64,000 nucleotides of DNA from Gari tellinella (GCA_922989275.2 OV277866.1:32257246-32321245); one strand, 5' to 3'. Shown: positions 52,386-62,124, counted from the first letter of the stretch. Notes: generated from the letters alone by a model not told the origin. Made by a program: numbers and translations.

Positions 52386-53325
52386 CTTGTTAATAGCTAA
52401 ATGTAAATCTATTGGCGGACTTCCCTACGATGTTTTTACCAAACTTTATGATTCCGTTGTTTGGCCTGTTGTGAACTATAGTGCTCCGTTGTGGGGGTAT
52501 CGCACTTACTCCTGCATCGAAGCTGTTCACAACAGAGCGCAAAGATTTTTTCTTGGAGTTGGAAAGTACACTCCAAATGATGGGTTGTCTGGTGAAATGG
52601 GCTGGAAACCACCGGTAGTCCGCCAGTGGAAAAGTATTGCTTTGTATTGGATAAGGCTTAGTCACATGGACATGTTAAGAATAAATAAAAGAGTAGCTAT
52701 TTGGTCTTTTAACAAGTCTCGTCGTTCGTGTAAGAATTGGTGTTACAATATTTCAGCTTTTCTTATTGCAAATAACTTGGCTTGTTATAATTCACTAGAA
52801 GTCCCGATTGCTAGAATGTTTGCCAAAAAGGTCGAAGAACAAGTGCATGATGATTTTGTTAAAAATTGGCAAATAAAAATTAATAACAGTATTGGTCCAT
52901 CAGGACGTGGGCGAAACAAATTAAGATTATATAAAACATTCAAGGAAGAATTTGGTGTTGAGGCTTATTGTAAAAGAATTTTGCCACCGAGGCATCGTTC
53001 AGCTTTCACTAAATTTAGGTTAGGGGTGGCACCCATACGTTTAGAAACTGGAAGATATGAGGGTCTGGATGAAAAACTAAGAATTTGTCCTGTATGTGAT
53101 AAGAATGTTGTCGAGAATGAGGTACATGTTTTGTTACACTGTGAATTATATAACGACCAGAGAGAAGAATTGTTTTTAAAGGCGATACATTTTAATCAAA
53201 ATTTCTGTAATATGTCAGACTGTGATAAATTGAGATATCTCTTTTCTAACACGGATATGGTTAGAACGTGTGCCAAAACCTGTTTTAATATTTTACATAG
53301 ACGACAGCTTTTTGTAAGCAGATAA
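52385..53325 (+). CDS. LINE C-terminal region (post-RT), partial
   Basis: An uninterrupted frame of about 310 codons to TAA at 53323-53325. It begins inside the protein (LLIAKCKSIGGLPYDVFTK), just after the RT palm, then LYDSVVWPVVNYSAPLWGYR (the thumb/connection signature of LINE proteins) and RFFLGVGKYTPNDGLSGEMG. Near the C terminus FRLGVAPIRLETGRY leads into C-x2-C-x9-H-x4-C (CPVC...HVLLHC) at about 53086-53143. Codons upstream of 52385 that stay open are translated MITE hairpin, not LINE. There is no native start codon. The lack of stops suggests a fairly young insertion. It cannot act alone because the RT catalytic core is missing. Confidence 0.85.
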
Positions 53326-53838
53326 ACTTTAATACAGAATTGATCTATTTTTTATTGTAAGTAATGTATTAATTGATGCTTTAAATTTCAAATGTATTTT
53401 ATAATATATATACAAGTTCCATTAATCAGTTTATTTCAAATCTGATTTGATGTAATAATCGATGTTTTACAAGGTTTCTTAAGTTGACTTGTTTGGTCTT
53501 TTTTGTCTGTCAAAATTTAATGCGTTTTTTATTGCAGATTTTAAAGACAACCATGCCATTTTATTAAAATGTTATGATTGCCTAGATTAATGGAAGTGGT
53601 ATATATTTTAAGCTATCATGTTTATACAATAAACATGGTTGGTATCTTTATAGATGTATATACGCATGTGCAATAATTCGAAGGACAGTGAATGTTGATT
53701 TCACTGAAAATAGTCTCTTATAATTCAATTATGAATGGTGTGGTTACTTTGTATATTATGATGTATTTCTTGTTGTTTATTTATTTGATGTAACCATGAT
53801 GAGACTCAAATAAAGAATGAACTGAACTGAACTGAACT
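52385..53838 (+). mobile_element. LINE 2, 5'-truncated, open reading frame
   Basis: The coding end of a non-LTR retrotransposon, about 490 bp of 3' UTR with AATAAAG at about 53808, and a terminal (ACTGA)n pentamer tail (about 53817-53838). The microsatellite tail and the same C-terminal cysteine/histidine motif link it to LINE 1, though the proteins differ elsewhere. The sequence upstream is a B element, and the 3' flank is the last 30 bp of a C element, so it landed among MITEs. No clear target duplication was found. Confidence 0.85.
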
Positions 53839-53864
53839 ATATGGTATCGTGGGCACAAATGGGT
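53839..53864 (+). mobile_element. C-family right-end fragment
   Basis: ATATGGTATCGTGGGCACAAATGGG followed by TTAA (53865), immediately after the LINE tail. Confidence 0.75.
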
Positions 53865-53886
53865 TAATTATGTATGCATCATTTAA

Positions 53887-54130
53887 CTCATTGAGCCCTA
53901 GTGACGCATATATGCGTCCTCTATTTTAAGTGTACCAGTGAAAAGTACACTTTTCTTATGCAAACAGTGAAGTCCCTGATTAGAGGGCTCCTGCAGGAGC
54001 CCTCTAATCAGGGACTTCACTGTTTGTCATTTTGTAATATAATATAAAAAAAGCAACCCTAAATAGTCTAAAATGGACCAGCCTTTATTGTAAACTGGAA
54101 TTGTCCATTAAAGTTTCAGGGGACAATGAG
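53887..54130 (-). mobile_element. D-family TTAA element, complete
   Basis: TTAA sites at 53883-53886 and 54131-54134; ends CTCATTGAGCCCTAG and AGGGGACAATGAG. The hairpin at 53961-54028 is fully paired, including the mirrored GATTAGA/TCTAATC variant, with core GAGGGCTCCTGCAGGAGCCCTC. Confidence 0.85.
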
Positions 54131-54134
54131 TTAA

Positions 54135-55172
54135 CAAACAGTGTACTAGTGAAGAGAACGCTCGTCTTAGGCAAAACAGTTTAAATGTGATATTCCGAGT
54201 TCTTACAACATACAATATGGAGAAAAACTAGCGAGTTAGCTCATTATCCCCTGATATCGTGTAATTCCGAAAGCCCGAAAGCCCGATTTGTCGACAAACA
54301 TCTACAAACGGAAGAAAAAGAATCATAGATCTACGACGAAATACCGATAACGTCAAATCAATAAATCAGTGACGCAGACCAAAATGTCGCGAAAAGTTGT
54401 TCGGTGAAATTTTGGTGCTCCACACGGGATGCAATTTGCACTTTTGCTTTAAAATTGACAAACAATTTAGTTTTAAAACAAAAGTCGTTAAAAAGCATGA
54501 AATAAATCAAATAACTGTTTTTCAGTGAAAGATCGAAATGTATTGCATGCATGAACATCAGTCTGTTATATTTTCAGTAAAATTGACAAATGCCAAAACA
54601 AATCGGATGAGGTTAGAGAAAAGGCAAAATCAGACACTCAGACTTAGCACTGGTGCTATTAAATCAATTCCGATCATACCACCACTTTTGTCATAGAAAC
54701 TAATTTTACTGTCTGTATGCAAAGTTTGAAAAATTTGGTAATTACTCTCCAAAGGTGCACCTACCCCCTTAAGTCAAAATATCTAAAGTTTGAATTGAGA
54801 AATAAAGACAGACGACAATGTTTTAAAATTGATGACGTCACGAGAGTGAAGGGTTTAATGTACTATTTGTACATGGCAGGCTGAGGCGGTATTTGGTAAG
54901 CGAAACTTAGCATGGCAACACTCATTATAGAACCTTCAAGGCCAGTGAGTATGAGACTACAATATCGAGGAAAGTGAATGTGAAGTGAAAATCTCGCGAG
55001 ATTTGATGGTATTATTTCTTGTATGTTTTATTATTAAATCCACTGGTTCTGTATACATAATTGAAGGAAATGTCGAACACGATTTTGTGTGATAACAAAA
55101 ATGAGTTTTGTTAGACTATTGTTCAGTACTATGCCACATAATGACAGGTATACAACTGAAACATTGAAAGTA
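54135..55172. other. No gene recognised
   Basis: About 1 kb of mostly unique sequence. Around 54770-54860, AGACAGACGACAATG and CACGAGAGTGAAGGGTTTAA are the right end of a decayed B-type element. Open frames are short. Confidence 0.4.
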
Positions 55173-55418
55173 CAGTGGAGAATCTGTTATTCTTTCCCGT
55201 TTAAACGCAAACGTACGCAAACGCAAAGCACTAAAACGTAGAAAAGAATAACTTTTGGACAATTCTGATATTTCCTGTTTATCTTGGTGGCAAACAGTTT
55301 GGAGCCTGATCAGACGCCGGGTTACCCGGCGTCTGATGTGGCTCCAAACTGTTTGCACTGCAAATAATAGTTTTAGCGTAAACGCGTTTATTGGGAAAGA
55401 ATAACGTTTTCTCCACTG
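55173..55418 (+). mobile_element. A-family MITE, complete
   Basis: Ends CAGTGGAGAATCTG and CGTTTTCTCCACTG; TA-flanked; one stem change (GTCTGATGTGG). Confidence 0.94.
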
Positions 55419-55923
55419 TAGTTACAGTCATGTACAAAATATATCGAAAAATCAGTGTATAAGAAAAATAGATAGATCTGTCATAATTGTGATTTCAATT
55501 AAATCATATTTACGTTATACATGTATCTTGCTGTCAATGTTACAGACAGGCGGCTTATTAAAGCAGACTAAAATTAAAATGTCTTTACTGTTAGCCTGCT
55601 ATAATTCCTAAAATCTGACCTGGTCCTACACTGTTTTCGTAAGACATATGTACTCTACGCATGTACACAGTTTGTAAAGGGTGTAATATTGTGTTCATTA
55701 TTTGAGTTTGAATCTGAGAAGTCAGAAATAAACTCTTCCAAAACAGTAAACGACTTTGAAGAGTAACGCGAAAATTGGTGACAATAAGCTGTTGATTGTT
55801 TTTTTTAATTTCATCTTATGCGATGAAGGGTCAAGTCATTTCTACAAATAAAATTATGTCAAACTTGTCAAATATGGTATAAGTATAAGTTTGAAATAAT
55901 GAGTAAAGGGTTGGCTTGTCAAA
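55419..55923. other. Decayed class II and D-type fragments
   Basis: TTAAAGCAGACTAAAATTAAAA / TTACTGTTAGCCTGCTATAA (about 55557-55610) is an eroded class II hairpin. GGTCCTACACTGTTTTCG and CATGTACACAGTTTGTAAAGG (about 55621-55680) match the right part of D. No gene. Confidence 0.45.
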
Positions 55924-55927
55924 CTAA

Positions 55928-56127
55928 CCCATTTGTGCCCACGATCTCATATATGTGACATAGGCAAACAGTGAATACTCTGACTCTGATCATAGTCTAC
56001 ACTGTTTGCTGATAGGAATTTCAATATAAAACAAAACGAAAATGAAAATTGTGACCAGGCATCCCTTTGATGAAAAATGGACTAATCCAATATATAAACA
56101 TGAAAAAATCCACTGGGCGTAAATGGG
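55928..56127 (-). mobile_element. C-family element, reverse orientation
   Basis: Ends CCCATTTGTGCCCACG and GGGCGTAAATGGG, CTAA at the left and TTAA (56128-56131) at the right. The hairpin core is deleted (CAGTGAATACTCTGACTCTG / ATCATAGTCTACACTG). Confidence 0.8.
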
Positions 56128-56204
56128 TTAAGATTGTAAGCTATTTTAGGAAAGAGTCGTCGGTATGAGTGTCAACTTACTTGGATGCCTTACCCCGAGT
56201 ACAA

Positions 56205-56350
56205 TAGTTATTTGCAAATAGTTAGATCATTGTCAACAACCCGGCGTCTGATCAGGGTCCAAACTGTTTGACACTCATACAAAATAATTCTTAAGTAATA
56301 ATACATGACATTTGAAATTAAGAAATAAGAGCAGACGAGATTTGTTTTTA
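56205..56350 (+). repeat. B-type hairpin remnant
   Basis: GCAAATAGTTAGATCATTG and AACCCGGCGTCTGATC, then GGGTCCAAACTGTTTG and GAGCAGACGAGA. The left arm core is missing. Confidence 0.55.
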
Positions 56351-56483
56351 TTCTGTCACCACCACCTCCGCTGTTAACTGTTTTTCCCCTCACAGAATAA
56401 ACAAGTCTTATCTTATGCAATGAGATATAATTTTCTAAATAAATGACGTCATGGCAGTGAGGGTCTCTTCAACGACGTGTTAA

Positions 56484-56726
56484 CTCTTTCCTCCCTGAAA
56501 CTTTAAATGGAAAATTCCAGTTTCCATTTTAGTCTAGTCCATTTCTGACTTTTAAGGGTTGTTTTTGTCAATGTTTGGCATTATGACAAACAGTGAAGAC
56601 CCTGATCAGAGGGCTCCTTTCGGAGCCCTCTGATCTGGGTCTTCACTGTTTGCACAGGACAAGTGTACTATTCACATGTACACTGTTTGAAAAGGACGCC
56701 TATAAGCGGGACTAGGGTTCAAAGGG
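56484..56726 (+). mobile_element. D-family TTAA element, complete; empty site for K
   Basis: 243 bp between TTAA sites (56480-56483, 56727-56730); ends CTCTTTCCTCCCTGAAAC and GGTTCAAAGGG. Hairpin at 56585-56652 with GAGGGCTCCTTTCGGAGCCCTC core. The stretch CCATTTTAGTCTAGTCC (56524-56540) is the uninterrupted form of the K insertion point at 24968-25513. Confidence 0.9.
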
Positions 56727-56730
56727 TTAA

Positions 56731-57111
56731 TCGACGTCTGGCCTGGTTCAATACTGCCTGCAAGTACCAAAGAAAGCAATGATGAGGATACTCCAAACAG
56801 AAGCATAAAAACTGTGTTTATTGAACTGAAAAGTATGACTTCCTCGTCTCTTCCATGCAGCATAAAATTGTATTGACAAGAAATTAAGCCATATATCATT
56901 CTGTGGGTAAAGTTTCTTTAAGCTGTTTTCTAAATAGCTATTCCTCGTTGAGAAATGGATACAGAACGCGCTTTTAATAAACCTCTAAAGTAGGTTCCAG
57001 TTCACTCGTTTGCTATCAAAAATTAATAACTAGAATCTATTTCAAGTTTAATGAGTTTTCCATGCTTGGAGATGCAAGAATAAAGAAGCATTTACGCGTA
57101 CAGGCTCCTCC
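56731..57111. other. No recognised feature
   Basis: Unique sequence; nothing identified. Confidence 0.4.
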
Positions 57112-57115
57112 TTAA

Positions 57116-57321
57116 CCCATACATTGTGAAGCCAGAATATGCATGCACTTGCAAACAGTTTTGGACCCGATCAGACAGAGTGTAACTCGGTGTATGATAA
57201 GAGTCTAAAGTGCTAAACATTGTTTCTTAAACAGAAATGTCTAAAATCTGCATTTGAGAAACAAATTCAAATGACAACTTATAGAAAGATGATATGGTTA
57301 CGCCAATAAACACTGAATGGG
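57116..57321 (+). mobile_element. B-family TTAA element
   Basis: TTAA sites at 57112-57115 and 57322-57325; ends CCCATACATTGTG and CACTGAATGGG. The hairpin at about 57151-57213 is decayed (GTTTTGGACCCGATCAGAC / GTATGATAAGAGTCTAAAG). Confidence 0.7.
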
Positions 57322-57354
57322 TTAAAACTGTGCCTGCCGATCGCGACATGACTA

Positions 57355-57530
57355 GTTTTTGCAAACAGTCTGGATCCAGATCAGACTGTTTGATACTCGT
57401 CGTATATGTTCCTTAAACAAAAAGCACAAATCTGAATTTTAAATAAATTGCAGACTACAAATCCAAGCAGACGGTGTTACGGCAACATTAGGGTGAACCC
57501 TTGCCATGATCGATTATCATCTGTGTAAAA
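57355..57530 (+). mobile_element. B-family hairpin unit, core-deleted
   Basis: GCAAACAGTCTGGATCCAGATCAGACTGTTTGATACTCG: only the outer arms remain, joined at GATCAGAC. TTGCAGACTACAAATCCAAGC and GCAGACGGTG follow. Confidence 0.65.
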
Positions 57531-57945
57531 TTGTCCTCAGCATAATATTTTCTAAACATAAATATACATAGTTTAATTTGTTTTGATATCTTATAAATCT
57601 GCTAATTTTAAGATACAAACGTCATAAGGTTTTTATTCTGACCAAACCCAGAGTTTCACGTCATCCAAATTAGTGGTTACGCAAATATAATTGCGCTTTC
57701 CATAATAAAGGTTTTAACATGGGCCTTTAGAGACTCTTGTCTTCCATTAGAGTGGCTAGCAATCGACTTTTAATTCAGAGAGATTGCAGCAACATGCGCC
57801 CACAGGAACGTATCGCGAGTCTAGCGCTCGCAGTCTGGCGCCGCTGAATCGGAAAAAGTTCTTTATTTCAACAAATATCATATTAACTCATTTATCCATT
57901 GACATTGAAATGAAATCGCCTCCTTTTCGTTGCTGGAACCATTTT
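57531..57945. other. No gene recognised
   Basis: Unique sequence; a short open frame over 57784-58044 runs into the following G element and has no domain. Confidence 0.4.
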
Positions 57946-58262
57946 CAGCGTTCCCTCGCTACAACGACATCCATCGGGACACACAAAGTGTGTGCGATGT
58001 TCGAAATGAGTCGTTATAGGGAGGGAAATTCGCAAACAGCTTAAATCCTGATCAGACGCCGCGTAACGCGGCGTCTGATCTGGATGCAAGCTGTTTGTCA
58101 CTCGTCATTAAGTTTATTTCTGTCAAAATGTCAATTATGTCACTTTTAGAAAAGCACCAGCAGTATAAGCATGATACATGATTGTCGCGTTAAGGGAATT
58201 GCGGCAAGTCGTTGTTAGGAGAGGGTCGTTGTTGGGAGGGCTGTTGAAGAGAGGGAACACTG
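57946..58262 (-). mobile_element. G-family element, complete
   Basis: CAGCGTTCCCTCGCTACAACG and GAAGAGAGGGAACACTG with TA at the right. Hairpin 58033-58098: GCAAACAGCTTAAATCC / GGATGCAAGCTGTTTG around a perfect GACGCCGCGTAACGCGGCGTC core. Confidence 0.85.
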
Positions 58263-58343
58263 TATAACTAATAGGTAACAGTGCGTTAAGACATTGCAGT
58301 GTATGTACGGAAGAAAATTTCATATGAAGAAGCAAGCAGTGTA

Positions 58344-58394
58344 CAGTGCTGCCTCTCTACAACAACCACCCAATGAGAGACAAAGATGTGCGTA
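58344..58394 (-). mobile_element. G-family left-end fragment
   Basis: CAGTGCTGCCTCTCTACAAC and CACCCAATGAGAGACAAAG, cut by the next A element. Confidence 0.7.
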
Positions 58395-58640
58395 CAGTGG
58401 AGAATGTGTTATTCTTTCCCAATAAACGCGTTTACGCTAAAACTATTATTTCCAGTGCAAACAGTTTGGAGCCAGATCAGACGCCGGGTAACCCGGCGTC
58501 TGATCAGGCTCCAAACTGTTTGCCACCAAGATAAACATGAATTATCAGAATTGTACAAAAGTTGTACTTTTCTACATTTTAGTGCTTTGCGTTTGCGTAC
58601 GTTTGCGTTTAAACGGGAAAGAATAAAAGATTCTCCACTG
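58395..58640 (-). mobile_element. A-family MITE, complete
   Basis: Ends CAGTGGAGAATGTG and AAGATTCTCCACTG; TA-flanked; inserted at the end of a G fragment. Confidence 0.94.
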
Positions 58641-58899
58641 TACTTATCCTTTGCACAATAGTACTGAGTCTACTGACCTCTCAAAGCTGGTCAATTACCA
58701 ATCCTCGTCTAAATCATGTTTCAAGTGACTGGTCACGTTCACTATATCATTATAAAGCATTAACGAATGTTTAGTTTAAGTTATTCAGATGGGTTGACAA
58801 ATGAAAATAATATTTAAACAGGGTTATATATAATTTCCGTCATCCAGATATCAGTAAATATTATGAAAACAGAAGTATCTATTATATCAACGGAGCCTT

Positions 58900-59052
58900 T
58901 ACTACTTCAATGGAAAATTTAAGCTATCATGTGCTATAATATAGAAAATATTCCCTACCATAGTTATTCATTACTGATGAAATGGGAACTATGTTCTTCA
59001 GAGGATGAATAAATCATATCCGCTAAAAGGCGCTTCTAATGGGGAAAGGGTT
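58900..59052 (+). mobile_element. E-family right half
   Basis: AAGCTATCATGTGCTATAATA, TGTTCTTCAGAGGATGAATAA and TCTAATGGGGAAAGGG before TTAA (59053). Confidence 0.65.
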
Positions 59053-59115
59053 AAACGGGAAAGAATATCATCGTCTCATGTTTATGTCTAATATTTGACA
59101 GTCCGTTGTGTAGAA

Positions 59116-59265
59116 GTGAAGAAGACGTTATTATTTCCCAATAAACGCGTTTACGCCAAAACAATTACCATTGCTAACAGTTGGGGGCATGACCAGTACT
59201 CAGAGTTGTCGACAAGTTGTCCTTTCTATACGTTTTATTGTGGTCTGTTGCGCTCGTTAGGGGTT
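59116..59265 (-). mobile_element. A-family MITE, degenerate
   Basis: GTGAAGAAGACGTTATTATT, CCCAATAAACGCGTTTACGC and CTATACGTTTTATTGTG; the hairpin is reduced to GCTAACAGTTGGGGGCATGA. Confidence 0.65.
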
Positions 59266-59287
59266 TAGCTGACGCTGAAACGTAGTC

Positions 59288-59345
59288 AAATCAAATCAAA
59301 TAAATTTTATTTTGAGTCGGCAAGACACATAACAATGAACATAAG
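59288..59345 (-). mobile_element. LINE 3' end on the minus strand
   Basis: Read on the minus strand, GTCTTGCCGACTCAAAATAA then AATTTATTTGATTTGATTTG is a 3' UTR with a (GATTT)n tail. The body is not recognisable to the right. Confidence 0.55.
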
Positions 59346-59469
59346 CTGCAAAGCTTTTTAAACGACTAACAAACAAATGTAAGCAATAAAACAAATGTAA
59401 AACAGCTGCTAGGAGAAAGGACATATTAAAAGGATCACAGTGAATTTCTCTTTTGGCTTTTTGAATAAA

Positions 59470-59535
59470 AGCTTGAGACTGATTGAAGCTAAAGCAGAAT
59501 GCTCCTTAAGGAGCATTCTGCTTTATCCCCAACTC
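59470..59535 (+). repeat. Class II hairpin
   Basis: GAAGCTAAAGCAGAATGCTCC / GGAGCATTCTGCTTTATCCCC around TTAA. Confidence 0.75.
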
Positions 59536-60064
59536 ATCCCAAGTGGAGACCTGCTCAATATTTACCATTTAATAGTAATGATTTACATATTTGCTTAGAT
59601 TCAGACAGAGCTCAAAACCTGAAGCCGAATGAGAGCAGAGCAAAACGTGCATAGGGGCTCTCACTGAATTGCGCTACATCCGCCCCCAGGATCAACCATA
59701 TTAAGCCAGAGAACATATATATCAAAATTAATTAAAGTTTAAACCGAGTTTGATTCTTTATTCTGGCTGGGAATTAAACAGAATGCACCATAAGGCCCAT
59801 TCTGTCATACTTCCGCTAACTATCAGTATTAACATTTAAGACCACTTGAACTTATGTCATTAAACGTGGAATATGATATTTTGATTTGATAGGATTTCAA
59901 GTATTTATTGAGTCCTTATTAAAGTAGATTAGACGTGCTATATGAAAATGCTAAAATGTAAATAACAGATGAATAGTTTAGTCAATTGACAAATGCTTTT
60001 ATCTCTTTGTTAGTTTAAACATATTCGATTACCCAATATTTGTATTTCAACCCTTCGCCTGCTA
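59536..60064. other. No gene recognised; decayed class II hairpin
   Basis: AATTAAACAGAATGCACCATA / GGCCCATTCTGTCATAC (59771-59810) is an eroded hairpin. The remainder is unique. Confidence 0.4.
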
Positions 60065-60309
60065 CAGTGGAGAAAACGTTATTCTTTCCCAATAAACGCG
60101 TTTACGCTAAAACTATTATTTGCAGTGCAAACAGTTTGGAGCCAGATCAGACGCCGGGTAACCCGGCGTCTGATCAAGCTCCAAACTGTTTGCCACCAAA
60201 ATAAACATGAATTATCATAATTGTCCAAAAGTTATACTTTTCTACGTTTTAGTGTTTTGCGTTTGCGTACGTTTGCGTTTAAACGGAAAGAATAACGTTT
60301 TCTCCACTG
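60065..60309 (-). mobile_element. A-family MITE, complete
   Basis: Matching ends CAGTGGAGAAAACG and CGTTTTCTCCACTG; TA-flanked; hairpin from about 60128. Confidence 0.94.
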
Positions 60310-60384
60310 TATATAATTACGACAGGTACATGTAGCTGATGTTTGCGAACAGTTTGGATGCAGGTCAAGCACCGCGTGCATTGG

Positions 60385-60580
60385 ATATTTAAAACGCTAT
60401 TCTTTCCAATTTAAACCCAAACGAAACGCAACAAACTAGAATGTATAAAATGACAACTTTTCGAAAATTCTGCCTATTCGTTTTTATCTGAGTGGCAAAC
60501 AGTTTGACGCCGGGTTACAATTGAAATAACAGTTTTAGCGTAAACGTGTTTATTGGGAAAGAATAGCGTTTTTTCCACTG
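60385..60580 (+). mobile_element. A-family MITE, hairpin-deleted
   Basis: AAAACGCTATTCTTTCCAATT at the left (terminus eroded), GTGGCAAACAGTTTGACGCCGGGTTACA with the second arm missing, right end GCGTTTTTTCCACTG plus TA. Confidence 0.8.
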
Positions 60581-60676
60581 TACGCGCGGCGTCTAATCTG
60601 GAGCCAAATTGTTTGACGTTCATCATTAGGCTTCTTCAACTTACATGTAAATATGCAATAATCTAAAATCGAATTA

Positions 60677-60870
60677 CAGTCGGAACTTCGATATCTCGAA
60701 CTCGCTTAACTCGAACTATCCGATAGTTCGACACATGAACTGCATTATTTCATGCTCGGTAAGGTCGAGCATACCCATATTTCAATGTTAAAACGTGGCT
60801 CTGCCACGTTTTAACTTTGAAAAGCGGGTATGTTCGATTTATCTGAGTTCGAGATATCGAAGTTCGACTG
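60677..60870 (+). mobile_element. P-family MITE, complete reference copy
   Basis: TA-flanked, 194 bp. CAGTCGGAACTTCGATATCT / GAGATATCGAAGTTCGACTG terminal repeats of about 27 bp; subterminal TCGAACTATCCGATAGTTCG; central TTAAAACGTGGCTCTGCCACGTTTTAA hairpin. Resembles pogo/Tigger-type termini; no transposase is encoded. Confidence 0.9.
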
Positions 60871-61054
60871 TATTTTGAAGACGACAGTTTCAATGCAAAT
60901 AGTTTTACGGTAGGATAAGGGTAAGCTACATGTATATGTTCAAGAGATCGGCATACAGATTAGTAATTAGCATAATACAGAAGTATGTTTATTGTTTAGG
61001 TGATTGGCATGCTTGGATACTCGAAAAAACATTGACAGACAGAGTAGAACAGGA

Positions 61055-61071
61055 CCCCCCCCCCCCCCCCC
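61055..61071. repeat. Poly-C run
   Basis: Seventeen consecutive C; length may be unreliable in the assembly. Confidence 0.9.
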
Positions 61072-61103
61072 ATAAACACGTTTGTGGTATGTTTTTCTAT
61101 TTC

Positions 61104-61292
61104 CATTTCAAACAGTTTTGTGCCATATCAGCCGCCGTGTTACACGGTGTCAGATTAGACTCCTATATCTCTTTGCCAGTCCGATAAAAATGACCCGTTT
61201 ACATTTTCATAAACCTGTTATTTTCTGCATTTCATTGCGTTGCGTATTCGTTTATTTTCGTTTAAACAGGAAAGAATGGCGTCTTCTCCATA
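61104..61292 (-). mobile_element. A-family MITE, degenerate
   Basis: TTTCAAACAGTTTTGTGCC, a mirrored core GCCGCCGTGTTACACGGTG, GCATTTCATTGCGTTGCGT and CGTTTAAACAGGAAAGAATG then GTCTTCTCCAT. Confidence 0.65.
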
Positions 61293-61385
61293 TACGCTAG
61301 TGTAGAAATGTAAGTAGAAAATTCTACGAAAGTTTCAGTCTGCTTGAAGCTGATCTTGGTCAAAACTTTAAATAAGTATTTTTGA

Positions 61386-61444
61386 TGTTGTTGTTGTTGT
61401 TGTTGCTGCTGCTGCTGCTGCTGTTGTTGTTGTTATTGTTGTTT
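61386..61444. repeat. (TTG)n/(CTG)n trinucleotide repeat
   Basis: About 19 units switching from TTG to CTG and back. An open frame of leucines across it is a by-product. Confidence 0.9.
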
Positions 61445-61464
61445 CTACGAAGGATTTACGTCTA

Positions 61465-61810
61465 CAGTACTCCTTCTCTAAAACAAATCACAATAAAAGA
61501 CAAAGAGTATGTGCGTAATTCGAAGGGAGTTGATACAGGGAGGGTCATTGGCTTACATTTGCAAACAGATTGAACCCAGTTCAGACGCCGCGTAACGCGG
61601 CATCTGATCTGGATTCAAACTGTCTGTCATTCGTCATAACCTTTTTTCTATCAAAATGTTCAATACATGTACTAGTATGTAATTTTGAGATAACAGCAGA
61701 CGATAGTGCAGCCGTGGAAAAATAATAATTGTCTTATTTGGGGAACAGTGTCCAGCGTTGTTGTAAGGAGGGATCCGTTGTTCAGGGGTCGTTTTAGGGA
61801 GGGAACACTG
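61465..61810 (-). mobile_element. G-family element
   Basis: CAGTACTCCTTCTCTAAAAC and TTTAGGGAGGGAACACTG, TA-flanked. Hairpin 61560-61627 (GATTGAACCCAG / CTGGATTCAAAC; GACGCCGCGTAACGCGGCATC core). AACAGCAGACGATAG follows at about 61690. Confidence 0.8.
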
Positions 61811-61878
61811 TACTGAAATCCATGTAATGATGCAGCATCCCATTTCTGGCAGCTATTGCCTGAATCGGCTCATTGATA

Positions 61879-62124
61879 CAGTGGAGAAAGCGTTATTCTT
61901 TCCAAATAAACGCTTTTACGCTAAAACTATTAATTGCAGTACAAACAGTTTGGAGCCAAATCAGACGCCGGGTAACCCGGCGTCTGATCAGGCTCCAAAC
62001 TGTTTGCCACCAAGATAAACAAGAATTATCAGAATTGTCCCAAAGTTGTTCTTTTCTACGTTTTAGTGCTTTGCGTTTGCGTACGTTTGCGTTTAAACGG
62101 GAAAGAATAACAGATTCTCCACTG
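61879..62124 (-). mobile_element. A-family MITE, complete
   Basis: Ends CAGTGGAGAAAGCG and CAGATTCTCCACTG; TA-flanked; hairpin from about 61943. Confidence 0.94.

Noticed and set aside
61382..61573. Poly-leucine open frame
   Set aside because: Translation of the (TTG/CTG)n repeat.
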